Origin: Tubulanus polymorphus
Taxonomy: Eukaryota > Nemertea > Palaeonemertea > Tubulaniformes > Tubulanidae
DNA length: 60,000 nucleotides
Reading direction: 5' to 3'
Assembly: GCF_964204645.1 (NCBI RefSeq)
Contig: NC_134032.1
Coordinates: forward strand, 3,996,916 to 4,056,915
Shown: piece after piece, positions 1 through 11,049 of the stretch
Layout of the letters: each line of letters begins with the position of its first letter
How positions within the stretch are numbered: position 1 is the stretch's first letter
The notes under the pieces: generated by a model
Told to the model about the DNA's origin: nothing
Databases searched by the model: none
The model's input: the letters and a program-made list of their open reading frames with translations, nothing else
Translations under genes and position numbers: made by a program

Positions 1-86
1 GGATTCGTGGCCGAGCACTTGGTGTTGTTGTTTATCGCTGCAGTCGGTCTGTCTTTCCAAGTCCTGAGCAAGAAATTCTCGCGTTA
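1..86 (+). CDS. C-terminal tail of a small membrane protein of a virus-like element (partial)
   Basis: An open frame enters at the window edge and stops with TAG at 84-86, giving 28 residues. Most of it is one hydrophobic helix preceded by the motif F-V-A-E-H and followed by a basic tail (SKKFSR). The same arrangement (F-A-A-E-H, then a hydrophobic run) ends the minus-strand protein at 46367-46753, so I take both as members of one family of small membrane-inserting proteins. The gene at 99 starts 12 bases after this stop, so it is the first visible member of a tightly packed series. Function is not known; a virion or membrane-active role is only inferred from the neighbours. Confidence 0.5.
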
Positions 87-98
87 GAAATAGGAAGG

Positions 99-817
99 AT
101 GTTAGTCATCCACTGTTACGGTAAGGATCCGACTGTGCGTCTAAAAACGCATCTCGACACGGGTGGCTTCAAAACTGTGGCCTTAAGACGGGCTGTCATT
201 CCTCTGGCTTACTTCAACGTTTCCGACAAACTGAACAACCACAGGTTTCGCTACATGACCGGAGAAAGGGTGGCGAGCACCAACAAAAAGTGTTCAACTT
301 GATTATCAGGAATGGACTTTACACGGTTGAGAGTTTGAACGACGAAATTCAGCGAGTCATAACCCGAAACGGTCACAAACCGGGCTTCATTAACATAGCC
401 TACGTGGAGGCGAGGGGGCGCATCGAACTCAATGTCAAAAAACCGTACCGAGTGCTCTTCAGCGGCTCCATCACCGATCTGTTGGGAGTCCCGGAAGGAT
501 ATTACCCAAACGTCGAAGGTAAAGAGGTTAGTGTAAGGGGTACGAAAGAATGTAGGTTTACCAGGCATACGGAATACCGCGTAACGTACAATCTCGTTGA
601 CGAATCGAGGAACTTCCTAAACGGGGTGCCCTCGGACCTGATCGCCATTTTACATCCGAAAGCAGGTCAATACGGCGAGTCATTTGAGTACGTTTACGGG
701 GTACCGATACCAATTAAGGAAGGCGGCTTCGCCGACGTAGTGGTCAAGGTTTTCAATCAGGACATGGAGGAGATTCGATTCCAGGAACCGCTCCAAATTT
801 TGCTCGCATTAGAATAG
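99..817 (+). pseudogene. Virion-type structural protein of a virus-like element, one frameshift
   Basis: Two overlapping frames belong to one gene. The first starts at ATG 99 and runs about 64 residues. The second is entered around 287-290 and continues to TAG 815-817. The change of frame lies in the A-run at 285-289, and one extra A would join them into a protein of about 239 residues. The product is beta-rich without TM segments. It has a central G-S-I-T-D-L-L-G-V-P stretch and a later L-N-G-V-P-S-D-L-I segment. From memory, proteins of this architecture accompany F54H12.2-like genes in animal virus-like elements; this was not searched. The frameshift may be real decay or a homopolymer assembly error. 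It is followed by the next gene after 2 bases. Confidence 0.55.
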
Positions 818-819
818 AG

Positions 820-1278
820 ATGAACTTGTACAGGGGATTAGGGAAAACACAATCCACCACAAAACCTGTGATAACCGTTTGGGCCGAGGAAAAAGGACCC
901 CTTGGTGAGGGCTCTTACGAATTTTCGTACGGTGATGTGTCGCGATCCCAGTACGCGGGCTACACGATGATGTGTCCGGGGAGAGTGCTAAAAATGGGCC
1001 TCTCCGGTGGCACCTTGACAACTAATACCACAGTAGTGTTGACCGTCAACAGGGTGGAAAAAGGAGAAATCACGAAAGAGGCTCGGCTTTTACAGGGCCC
1101 GATCAAACCCCAAGGTAAAGGAGTCTTCCAAGCCGCGGTCAAAACGTTCTCTCCACCAGTCGAATTGGCCGAGGGCGATGTCATCAATTTCAAGTCGTCG
1201 AGATCGCCCGCTACTCGAGCAATAGCTACGATAGCTTCACTCCTCATCGAGCTCGACATTTTCCCGCATAGTATATAG
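820..1278 (+). CDS. Hypothetical beta-rich protein of the virus-like cassette
   Basis: An intact 152-residue frame begins with ATG 820, two bases after the previous stop, and ends with TAG 1276-1278, one base before the next ATG. It has no signal peptide and no convincing membrane helix. Alternating hydrophobic and polar residues with many Gly/Thr (S-G-G-T-L-T-T-N-T-T-V-V-L-T-V-N) suggest a beta-sandwich. The 1-2 base spacing on both sides suggests one polycistronic transcript or termination-reinitiation, as in compact viral genomes. The position between two virion-type genes suggests a structural protein; no family could be named with confidence. Confidence 0.6.
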   Translation: MNLYRGLGKTQSTTKPVITVWAEEKGPLGEGSYEFSYGDVSRSQYAGYTMMCPGRVLKMGLSGGTLTTNTTVVLTVNRVEKGEITKEARLLQGPIKPQGKGVFQAAVKTFSPPVELAEGDVINFKSSRSPATRAIATIASLLIELDIFPHSI

Positions 1279-1279
1279 C

Positions 1280-1891
1280 ATGGATAGCGACACTAAACTT
1301 TACCCAATGGTTCCAACTGAGCCTAGTGCTCCAACTGAAGATGCGTCGAACTTCCGACTGCAGAAAATATGCGAAGTCCAGAAAATTTTAGAGTCCGAGG
1401 GACAATCCCGCGCTGCGCTCTACAAGAAGTATAAAAGGGCGGTGAATACCATAGATGGATTTGACGTGGCTTTCGTGACGGCTAGCATAGCAGTCGCGGC
1501 TACGGGTGCCGCTGGCGTGCTTACAAACATAATCACCATCCCCGTTGCGACCGTCCTAGGCGTCTTAGGCGTCTCTGGGAAGATAGTCGGTCGGAAGCTT
1601 CTGATCAAGGCTAAAAAGCACGACGAAATTCGAGTGTTAGCCTCTTCCAAACTAAGCACCGTGTCAGATCTTGTATCGAGGGCAATAAGTGATGGAGTTG
1701 TTTCGGATGACGAGTTCAAGCTGATTCTAGCCGAACAGAGGAACTATCAGACTTTGAAGCAGGATATCAAGTCACAGGCTCATAAAAAACACGGGTCGAT
1801 CACGATCGACGAGGCTACAAAAAAGGACCTCATCAGGCAGGGCAGGGAGCAGGCCAGGGCTTCCATCATAAAAAAGCTGGATGGAGGTTAA
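1280..1891 (+). CDS. Hydrophobic-centre, charged-tail protein of the virus-like cassette
   Basis: This is an intact 203-residue frame with ATG 1280 one base after the previous stop and TAA 1889-1891. The N-terminal third is charged and probably helical (Q-K-I-C-E-V-Q-K-I-L-E-S-E). Residues about 60-105 are two Gly/Ala/Val-rich hydrophobic segments. The rest is a charged helical region containing K-K-H-D-E-I-R-V-L-A-S-S-K-L. I recognise this layout from memory as a recurrent neighbour of F54H12.2-like genes in animal genomes, usually unannotated. A membrane-active or internal virion protein is a reasonable guess, not shown. The gene ends 9 bases from the convergent RT-RNase H frame. Confidence 0.6.
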   Translation: MDSDTKLYPMVPTEPSAPTEDASNFRLQKICEVQKILESEGQSRAALYKKYKRAVNTIDGFDVAFVTASIAVAATGAAGVLTNIITIPVATVLGVLGVSGKIVGRKLLIKAKKHDEIRVLASSKLSTVSDLVSRAISDGVVSDDEFKLILAEQRNYQTLKQDIKSQAHKKHGSITIDEATKKDLIRQGREQARASIIKKLDGG

Positions 1892-1900
1892 CGTTAGAGT

Positions 1901-4123
1901 TTAACAGAGACACGTCACCCCCGGATTACTACCATTGAGAGCCGCTCCCGATTTAGCTAGTTGGTCCGCCATCTCATTCCCGTGTACCCCCTGGTGACCC
2001 CTGACGTATTTGAAAGATACGGAGACTCGGTTATTCAGACCATCCAGTTGTGTCCAGAGATCGCGGTGTTTGACGTTTTTCCAGCACCTGGCTTTCCACG
2101 TCTTGATCCAATCAGTGATACCGTTTATAACGTATTTCGAGTCGGTAAAAATTTGCAAGGAGTTAATACCAAGCTGGATGGCCTGATTGAGAGCCACGAC
2201 GACAGCGGTTAATTCACCTCTGTTGTTGGTAGGTGGATAGACGACGCCACAGGTGTTTAAGGGACTGTCTGGTCCCCAGTAGACGCCGTAGCCCGCACGA
2301 GCCTCGTCTGCACCGTTTCTCAGGCACGAGCCGTCTGTATACACTTCGGGAATATGCTCCGGATAGATGTCGAATACGTCGAACGCTCGCGTCTAGCTAC
2401 AGGGGAATTTTTCTGGGTCGGGGGTGGCGTGCGCGAATATTCCTAAGTAGTGGCGTTTCATGAACGCCTTCGAGTTTTTATGGTTGAGGGATTCGAAAGC
2501 GAGATCGAGATAATGGCTGTTTTCGAATTTCGAGATGGCCACTTCAACGATTTTTTCGTCGGGAGAAGTGATAAGGAAGTAGACCTTCAATGCATAAAGC
2601 CAGTGGTATACGGTGGACGGTACTTGAAAAGTGAGCAATCGACGGTGACCCGATTTATGCAGCGTGTTTACAAAGACACTGTCGATTAACTGCAAGCAAT
2701 TATCAGACAGGTCGTTGATCATGAGGTCATGGTAATCAGCTCTCAGCATATAGTCTATAGCGATATGAACCTTTGTCCCGCTTTGTATATCGGCGTTATC
2801 TATGTTTGCGAGTCGTTGCCTGAATTTTGTGAGGAGAATTTCACCCACCCCTTCCTGTCCCTTGGGACTTAAAATTTTGCCTAGATACGGCGTTGTGTCA
2901 TCTGCATAGGCTAGGGATGTCCCGGTTGACAGTATTCTAACGAGGGGTTCTACGCACAGGATGAAAATTAGGGGGCTAAGAGGGCAACCCTGACAGACCC
3001 CTCGTTTGTAGGGGATATCGACCGTGCCCCAAGGACCTTTGAATTTGCTAGAAATTTGAGAATACAGCGCCGTTAGGTACCTATACCAGCTTGCGGGAAT
3101 TCCAATGACAGATAGCGTTTCACTTACCAGTTCGTGTTCGATTGAACCGAATGCATTTTTAAGGTCAAATAAAGTCACAAATGAGTCATTTTCAGTTTTT
3201 TCGGCTTCGATGATTTTAGTCTCTAATAATTCAGAATGTTCCAGTGTCCCGTAAAGGCCCGACACGAATCCTTTTTGTACGGCAGTGTCGATGAATCCGT
3301 TCCTAATGACGTGGCGTTCTATGCGTTTCGCCATTATCCGATGAAGGAGCCTTGAGATCACGCTTGTAACCGCAATCGGATGATAGTTAGCAGGATCCCG
3401 GCGGTCCCCTTTCTTGAATAGAAGCGTCACAATACTGGTGCACCACGCCGAGATTTTCGAAGGTGGCCTTCCCGTATCTAGTATGTCGTTGTAAAATCGC
3501 GCGAGTCGATGGGTGTGCTGACGGAGATGTCCGTATTTGATCCTGTCTAGACCTGGAGCGGACTTTGGGTTGCTGCTCTTCAAGGCTTTTTCGATTTCAG
3601 CTGCGGTTATCGGTGACATATCGAACGGGAACGCAACGTTCTTGACGGGTGGCTTAGGAATAGGACCGGTCTGCTTATTAGAATACAGGTCCGTGAAGTA
3701 TTCCTTCACCCGTCGTTTAGTCGGAAATGCATCCTCCTGCGTTTGATTGCTCGGGGAACCCGTAATAATCTGCTTGGCTGTTGTAAAGAACCGATTTGCC
3801 TTGTTGAGTTTGCTGATTTTTCTCACTAGGCCGAAGAATTCTTTCGAGCTGGCTTCATTCTTGAACAGCGTCTTCCGTAATTCACATTTCCGCTGTTTCA
3901 GGGTTTTCGGCAACCCGGCTTTAATGTCACTCACCAGGTTTTGATAGATCAGATCTGTGTCCATTTCTGACCACGCAGAATCAATATCCACCTTGGTGAG
4001 TGAAACAGGACTCTCACGAGACGCGCTTCACCTGGTGTGTTGGCCGGGCCTGGCCATGTCCAAGGGACATGACTCTGGTTGCCTGCCGATGTCTCGGTTG
4101 TTTGCCGGCTTCTGCGTCAGCAT
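1901..4123 (-). pseudogene. Reverse transcriptase-RNase H reading frame with two in-frame stops
   Basis: One continuous minus-strand frame runs from ATG 4123-4121 to TAA 1903-1901 (741 codons). It is broken only by TGA at 4030-4028 and TAG at 2395-2393, with no frameshift. The central part is a LINE-type RT: an S-A-P-G-L-D segment, K-K-G-D-R with N-Y-H-P-I, Q-K-G-F, palm motif F-D-L-K-N-A-F, Q-G-C-P-L-S-P and the catalytic Y-A-D-D at 2908-2897. After the TAG comes an RNase H domain with the expected acidic residues in T-D-G-S, N-R-G-E-L, F-T-D-S-K and H-G-N-E-M-A-D. No endonuclease domain and no 3' poly(A) or microsatellite tail is visible. It could be a 5'-truncated LINE (R2/NeSL-like palm), or a gene of the same element as 1-1891, which ends 9 bases away. 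Confidence 0.8.
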
Positions 4124-4241
4124 AGAACTTCCTAGGCTATTTCGCAATCAGTGACAATCAGGTCGCAATGTAAATATCTATGTAAATAACACTTTGTTGT
4201 AGGTGCATTATAGCGGTTGGTTTATAGGGGCCGGAGGGGGT

Positions 4242-7200
4242 TTGCCGGCCCCTTGGCGTGTTTTCCATGGTCCACAGGGGTTGTCTTCTTAGGGTATTTA
4301 GGTGGAGAAAAAGCTTTGAGGGGGTACATGGTACACCGGGGTAAGGATGGGCTGCGCCAGAACCGGGGTCGGGCTGCGCCAGAACCGCGGTCCACAGGGG
4401 TTGTCTTCTTAGGGTATTTAGGTGGAGATAAAGCTTTGAGAGGGTACACGGTATACCGGGGTAAGGATGGGCTGCGCCAGAACCGGGGTCGGGCTGCGCC
4501 AGAACCGCTATTTTGTATACTACTTAAGTATTGTTGGTGCCATCGTATATGATACGATAAACATATATGTTAGTGGGTGCACCATATAGCCGTGATATTT
4601 TAGAGGGAACAAATTATAACACTCAATTGTATACGTATATGGGCTAGAGAGCGCATACGTGCTTAGGTTTATCACTGACATACCGTGAAAATAGCAACAG
4701 TGAGTTTGGTGAACTGTGTAAACAAAGTGAAGAATAAATGAACGACGCATTTATAAGTAATCATTCCTTTGCGAAATAAGCATTGCGTTTATCAATCACG
4801 AAAAGTACAATTCATTGGCCATGTGGCCAAAAGAAAAAACGTTTGAGACGCTGAAGCAAGAGTTTCGGTGGGCAGCAATCAAACCCAGGCAAGTATGGCG
4901 CCAGAGAGGCGATCCGATGTTTATTGGACAGTGTCTGTCATCGAGAGGATTTCCGTGGTTGCGCCAGACGTGATGACGCAATCAACTGGGACTATCGTAG
5001 CTACGTCACCAAGCAATGATGCTGACCTACTATTTTGATATCGGAAAAGCTGACCGTGTGAAGAAATTGATATCTGTTATCACTCATCACCGCTCAATGA
5101 GATACACGTGAGAATCCCACCTGTTGCTGGCGCACTGTTGCCGGGGCACCGCTCCAGGGGAAATTAGTACGTATGATCACAAATGTGAAAATGCAGTGTT
5201 AAGTATTATAGCAATACAACACGACAATTTGAGTCGCTTTATCGCTTTTCTAGCAATCAATAAATGGTCCATATCGTGCGTACTGATCACGCCGCTTAAA
5301 GCGTATGTATGTTTCAATGCGCGAAATTAGATAGTTCCAATTGTCACCTAATTTTTCTTTGCTTTCCGGAAGAAATTCTAATGTGTCGTTACTTTTACGC
5401 AAAGAGTGTAAACATGTAACAATTAATTATTGGAAACAATACGATAGTTTTGTGCTTGAAGATAAGATACTGCCCGCGCGCATCAATCGACCGCGCTTTA
5501 CTAAAAGTATTCAAATAGGCCTGCAACTGCTGTGTCGAATCGATGATGAGTGTTGCATTATATTCATCTCTCACTAAATCGCAAATTTTTCTCTGGCTTT
5601 GCGCATATTTTATTTCAAGTAGTGAGAAAAAATGGTACGGTTAGCTTTGGTGCTACTGATGTCGATTTCGATTCTTGTATCTCATCATTCCAGAGAGCAG
5701 TGGAAATATGTATGTAGAGATTTAGGGGGATGAGGGTTATTGAGGCTTGGGTCACATAATTTTTCTGAGATCGGTAGATCACATTTTGCGGCCGTAAAAG
5801 CGTTCATTGTTTGTGTTTTCCCGATCTCCGTTTACCTTACGTTGTACATGTATATATAAGTGTAACACGGAAAATCCCAATGCCAGGTATTGATGTGCAG
5901 TCGCGGCCATGGCCATGTTTCAGAAGGTACCGGTATAATACCACGGAATATAAATGTTCTAAACTCGAAAGGGGGACACCCTTTGAATTTCTGATATTTT
6001 TCGAGCCTCAGGACTTTTAGTCCTCTAGTTGCTTTTTTGTAGTATCCGGTGAGCGTGGTTCACGTGTGTTCAGGCACGGGGCCAAGTTTTTGGCGGTAGC
6101 CTGTTCCACGGCCAATTTGGCCCGTGCCCAATTGGCCTCTGTGTGATGACGGCTGATGTGATTTACAATTAACCGATAATCTGTAGTTCTAATCCAACCA
6201 CTTAGACTTCACTTAAACACTTGATCCAACACTTGCCGGCCCCTTGGCGTGTTTTCCATGGTCCACAGGGGTTGTCTTCTTAGGGTATTTAGGTGGAGAA
6301 AAAGCTTTGAGGGGGTACATGGTACACCGGGGTAAGGATGGGCTGCGCCAGAACCGGGGTCGGGCTGCGCCAGAACCGCGGTCCACAGGGGTTGTCTTCT
6401 TAGGGTATTTAGGTGGAGATAAAGCTTTGAGAGGGTACACGGTATACCGGGGTAAGGATGGGCTGCGCCAGAACCGGGGTCGGGCTGCGCCAGAACCGCT
6501 ATTTTGTATACTACTAAAGTATTGTTGGTGCCATCGTATATGATACGATAAACATATATGTTAGTGGGTGCACCATATAGCCGTGATATTTTAGAGGGAA
6601 CAAATTATAACACTCAATTGTATACGTATATGGGCTAGAGAGCGCATACGTGCTTAGGTTTATCACTGACATACCGTGAAAATAGCAACAGTGAGTTTGG
6701 TGAACTGTGTAAACAAAGTGAAGAATAAATGAACGACGCATTTATAAGTAATCATTCCTTTGCGAAATAAGCATTGCGTTTATCAATCACGAAAAGTACA
6801 ATTCATTGGCCATGTGGCCAAAAGAAAAAACGTTTGAGACGCTGAAGCAAGAGTTTCGGTGGGCAGCAATCAAACCCAGGCAAGTATGGCGCCAGAGAGG
6901 CGATCCGATGTTTATTGGACAGTGTCTGTCATCGAGAGGATTTCCGTGGTTGCGCCAGACGTGATGACGCAATCAACTGGGACTATCGTAGCTACGTCAC
7001 CAAGCAATGATGCTGACCTACTATTTTGATATCGGAAAAGCTGACCGTGTGAAGAAATTGATATCTGTTATCACTCATCACCGCTCAATGAGATACACGT
7101 GAGAATCCCACCTGTTGCTGGCGCACTGTTGCCGGGGCACCGCTCCAGGGGAAATTAGTACGTATGATCACAAATGTGAAAATGCAGTGTTAAGTATTAT

Positions 7201-8223
7201 AGCAATACAACACGACAATTTGAGTCGCTTTATCGCTTTTCTAGCAATCAATAAATGGTCCCTATCGTGCGTACTGATCACGCCGCTTAAAGCGTATGTA
7301 TGTTTCAATGCGCGAAATTAAATAGTTCCAATTGTCACCTAATTTTTCTTTGCTTTCCGGAAGAAATTCTAATGTGTCGTTACTTTTACGCAAAGAGTGT
7401 AAACATGTAACAATTAATTATTGGAAACAATACGATAGTTTTGTGCTTGAAGATAAGATACTGCCCGCGCGCATCAATCGACCGCGCTTTACTAAAAGTA
7501 TTCAAATAGGCCTGCAACTGCTGTGTCGAATCGATGATGAGTGTTGCATTATATTCATCTCTCACTAAATCGCAAATTTTTCTCTGGCTTTGCGCATATT
7601 TTATTTCAAGTAGTGAGAAAAAATGGTACGGTTAGCTTTGGTGCTACTGATGTCGATTTCGATTCTTGTATCTCATCATTCCAGAGAGCAGTGGAAATAT
7701 GTATGTAGAGATTTAGGGGGATGAGGGTTATTGAGGCTTGGGTCACATAATTTTTCTGAGATCGGTAGATCACATTTTGCGGCCGTAAAAGCGTTCATTG
7801 TTTGTGTTTTCCCGATCTCCGTTTACCTTACGTTGTACATGTATATATAAGTGTAACACGGAAAATCCCAATGCCAGGTATTGATGTGCAGTCGCGGCCA
7901 TGGCCATGTTTCAGAAGGTACCGGTATAATACCACGGAATATAAATGTTCTAAACTCGAAAGGGGGACACCCTTTGAATTTCTGATATTTTTCGAGCCTC
8001 AGGACTTTTAGTCCTCTAGTTGCTTTTTTGTAGTATCCGGTGAGCGTGGTTCACGTGTGTTCAGGCACGGGGCCAAGTTTTTGGCGGTAGCCTGTTCCAC
8101 GGCCAATTTGGCCCGTGCCCAATTGGCCTCTGTGTGATGACGGCTGATGTGATTTACAATTAACCGATAATCTGTAGTTCTAATCCAACCACTTAGACTT
8201 CACTTAAACACTTGATCCAACAC
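4242..8223 (+). repeat. Tandem duplication of a 1,991-bp unit (4242-6232 and 6233-8223)
   Basis: Every landmark recurs at an offset of 1,991 bases. The copies differ at only a handful of positions (for example cttaag/ctaaag near 4522/6513 and ccatat/ccctat near 5267/7258). The left boundary is at 4242/6233 and the right one at 6232/8223, where homology stops abruptly. No convincing gene lies inside; the short open frames (for example 4520-4750 minus and 5341-5577 plus) are conserved only because the DNA is. Near identity means recent duplication, or an assembly artefact of overlapping haplotypes. Confidence 0.95.
4269..4508 (+). repeat. Two 120-bp repeats nested inside the 1,991-bp unit
   Basis: Units begin with ggtccacaggggttgtc at 4269 and 4389, and correspondingly at 6260 and 6380 in the second large copy. 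Each unit itself contains two copies of gggctgcgccagaaccg. The open frames read here on both strands are by-products of the repeat. Confidence 0.9.
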
Positions 8224-8399
8224 TATGGTTGCAGTAAGGTGCGTCCTCTAGTATCAAATACAGGTGACCTCTCATTACCCCTCAAGAGCCTTGTTACCTA
8301 TTGAAATGTCTGATCCATTTCTTGTTACTTATTCGCTAGGTGGCGCTCTCCTCTATCTGATAAAACGGTAAGCCAAACATTAAACATTGAACATTAAAC

Positions 8400-9612
8400 A
8401 TCAACAACGTTGACCACGACCGCGGTCAATCGAATACATGGACACAACAAATCGCCAGGTGATGGCGCAAGCCTATCATGACGTCCAAACACGATTGCGT
8501 AAGCATATCTACTGACCGCGAGCGGTTACTACACGTAACGAAGTTGCGTCTATTTTAATATCTAGCTATGGAAATAGGTTACTTTATAAAATATGCTACA
8601 GGTGTGAACCTCATAGATATAAACATGTACATCTTCTTGCATTCATTGTGTAATAAGCGAAATTAACGTAAATTTCATCCTTAATGTAAACAGTGCAACA
8701 ATGTTATCAAGTTTTTAGCATTCTATCCAACTGGATCGTGAAGAAAGTTGATCACAATCAATTAAGAAATATTGTAAATAATAGTTAATCAGCAAGTCGT
8801 TGACAATTCAATGTTTTCAATGTATAAAGACATGAGAATTTTAACCATAACATAGTGGATATACGGTAACGAAGGGCTAAATTAAGACGCAAATAAAGTC
8901 AAAATACCAAAAGAGAATAAAGATTATAAGATAGATGAAAAAAGATATATACATTCATTTACGAAGAGGTGCGAAAACAGCAAAATCGTTTCCAATCGAA
9001 CATGAAATCATGGAATGATGTGGAAGAGCACTGATTCATTTCTTGAGGATTGACAAATTCGATGTTCACATTTCTGAATGTTTGGGGCTACAAGAACCAA
9101 GGCTAACCACGTTATCATTATTATAATAAGCTTTGTCTATTATCTATGAGTTATCTATACGTATTTATGTGCGCTCTCATTTCCGGCCATTTTCGGTTTA
9201 GGGATGAGAAAAATGTTCTTTTCTATGGAATTTGATAGATAGGCGGGCAGAAAGCATCTGTTTATTTTATATCTTTCAATTTCATGGGCTTGCAGATATT
9301 GATTTCTTGGTGAGGGGATTCGATAACTTTCGTTAGAAACTTTCTCTGTTGTTAAGGGCTCGGGAACAATCGATGGTTAATTGATTAAAGAGGCGAATAA
9401 CATATGAAGAAGTCGATTCGGTGACGAGAAAAACGACCGAGCAATACACACGTTCTTAAACCGAGTTATGTTATTAATAGACGCAGCTTACTGACGTATA
9501 AAAGCTACATACAGCTGACCGCTCTCGCGGTCGCATACGCAATCGTGTTTAGACGTCTGGGTTGGCTCGCGCCATCACCTGGCGATTTCTTGTCAAGGTC
9601 GAGGTCGACTTT
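8400..9612. mobile_element. Non-autonomous element with imperfect ~110-bp terminal inverted repeats
   Basis: The segment at about 8408-8535 reappears in reverse complement at about 9480-9606. Shared blocks include gcgccatcacctggcgattt and gcaatcgtgttt with a following gacgtc. The interior has no coding capacity. It includes 9160-9430, which recurs at 11595-11995. A further partial copy of the arm lies at 10205-10315 (acgctcgcggtcag, gtgtttagacgtctcgattgg). The right arm holds tgacgtataaaagc, a CRE-half-site plus TATA-like string. No target-site duplication could be fixed, so the family is unnamed. Confidence 0.6.
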
Positions 9613-9659
9613 CTTTATCAGCAGAGTAGACATTTACGTAGTTACGTGAAATGTCTGGC

Positions 9660-9865
9660 ATAGTGTATACCAGCGCCACCTGGCGAATAAGTAGCCAGCT
9701 TCACATTTTGAATCGGGAGCCGAACCAGTAGCCGGCTCCCAGTTCCCGGTTCCCGATTCGGCTCCCGATTCAAAACCTGAATCGGTAGCCGAAAGAGTAG
9801 CCGGCTCCCGGTTCCCCGTTCGGCTCCCGATTCAAAAGCATTTTGAATCGGGAACCGATCACAGG
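9660..9865. repeat. Array of GGGAGCCG/GGGAACCG modules
   Basis: Short blocks such as gaatcgggagccgaa, its reverse complement ttcggctcccgattc and ggttcccggttcccg alternate in both orientations. The same modules recur at about 10393-10455, 11164-11345 and 12503-12560. Three of the arrays (9660, 10393, 11164) are preceded by the same lead-in, aataagtagccagcttcac. The Arg/Pro/Glu-rich open frames over this stretch are repeat artefacts. Confidence 0.85.
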
Positions 9866-10694
9866 GGTCCAAATTTCATCGAAATCGGATAAAAAATAAT
9901 GATTTTCAAAAAATTTGAAATGTCTAAAATCTTTAATCTTGGCCCTATCTCTACAAAAAAAGATCGCTAGCATCAGATTTTCATTCCCACTATGACTAGA
10001 TTATTTAAAATTAGTTTAGAACTTGATATGAAAACTTTTATGAATTTGTCAAATTTAACTGTGTGTGACCTGCTTTTCTCAAGTGTTTGCCACCCGGTTT
10101 ACTAGCATCCATACTCCTCGGCCTTTAAAAGGAAAGAAATTTCCGAGGATTTCGCTTATTTCACAAAACCTTCAATGAATGAAAGAAGATATTATGAGTT
10201 GCTGAGTCAAAGTGCATGTCAACGCTCCGGGCAACGCTCGCGGTCAGCACACCTGGTTGCGCGATGTGTTTAGACGTCTCGATTGGCCTCGTCTCGACTG
10301 GTGGTCAAGGTTGCGGCTAGCACTTGAGAGCGGACACCATAGTTACGCAATCATAACATGTACCTGTCCGCAATAGAGTCGAATCGAATAAGTAGCCAGC
10401 TTCACATTTTGAATCGGGAGCCGGCTACCGGTTCCCGATTCGGCTCCCGATTGAAAATGATTTTAAAATATGTTGACAATATTTCAATACACATTTCAAT
10501 AGCCAACTTCATATCGCTGACAAAGGTGAACCAATTAACTAACCCGAATTAAGCATTTTCCATTAGAATTATCACCTAAACCGGGCCCAGGGCAGAAGAA
10601 CTAGCAACATATAACAACTCATGCAGTACATCTTTCTCGTATCAGACCGATGATGCTCACATTGCAGTATTCTCCACTATTACATTCCCCAGAA

Positions 10695-10856
10695 TTGACG
10701 TCATCCGCGTCTCTGTAGGCAGACAAAATGAAATTAGGTCACCGACGTCTCTGTAGTCAACGAGCAACAGCTGACGCTCACATCGCGCAAATGTTTGTTT
10801 TCATCATCGCGCGCAGTGACGTCACGCGGAAAGTCCAAACTTAATGGTATAAAAGT
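10695..10856 (+). promoter_or_regulatory. CRE plus TATA-box core-promoter candidate
   Basis: A full CRE palindrome tgacgtca lies at 10817-10824 and a consensus tataaaag at 10848-10855, a spacing normal for a Pol II core promoter. Another ttgacgtca lies near 10695. The first downstream ATG (near 10991) is followed at once by a stop, so any transcript would be non-coding or spliced. This could be chance in repeat-derived DNA. Confidence 0.35.
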
Positions 10857-11049
10857 CTACCTAAACTTTATCGTATCGGCACGAAATCTATTCATAAACA
10901 CAGATCAGACCATCCTCTTTTAATCCATACCACTCAACGCGTAATCGAAGCCACACGAACGGAGATTACGCGCTACAAAGTTAATACGCTATGGCTTAGC
11001 CGCTTATAGTATAGAATATAGTTGCATAGTAACTGTGTATATTGAAGTC

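Noticed and set aside
4217-4552. Pro/Arg-rich frames on both strands, duplicated at 6213-6543
   Set aside because: Explained by the 120-bp nested repeat and the 1,991-bp duplication.
4242-8223. LTR pair of a retrotransposon
   Set aside because: The copies are directly adjacent with no internal region, and no TG...CA ends or primer-binding site were seen.
9642-9872. Glu/Pro/Arg-rich minus-strand frame
   Set aside because: GGGAGCCG array artefact.
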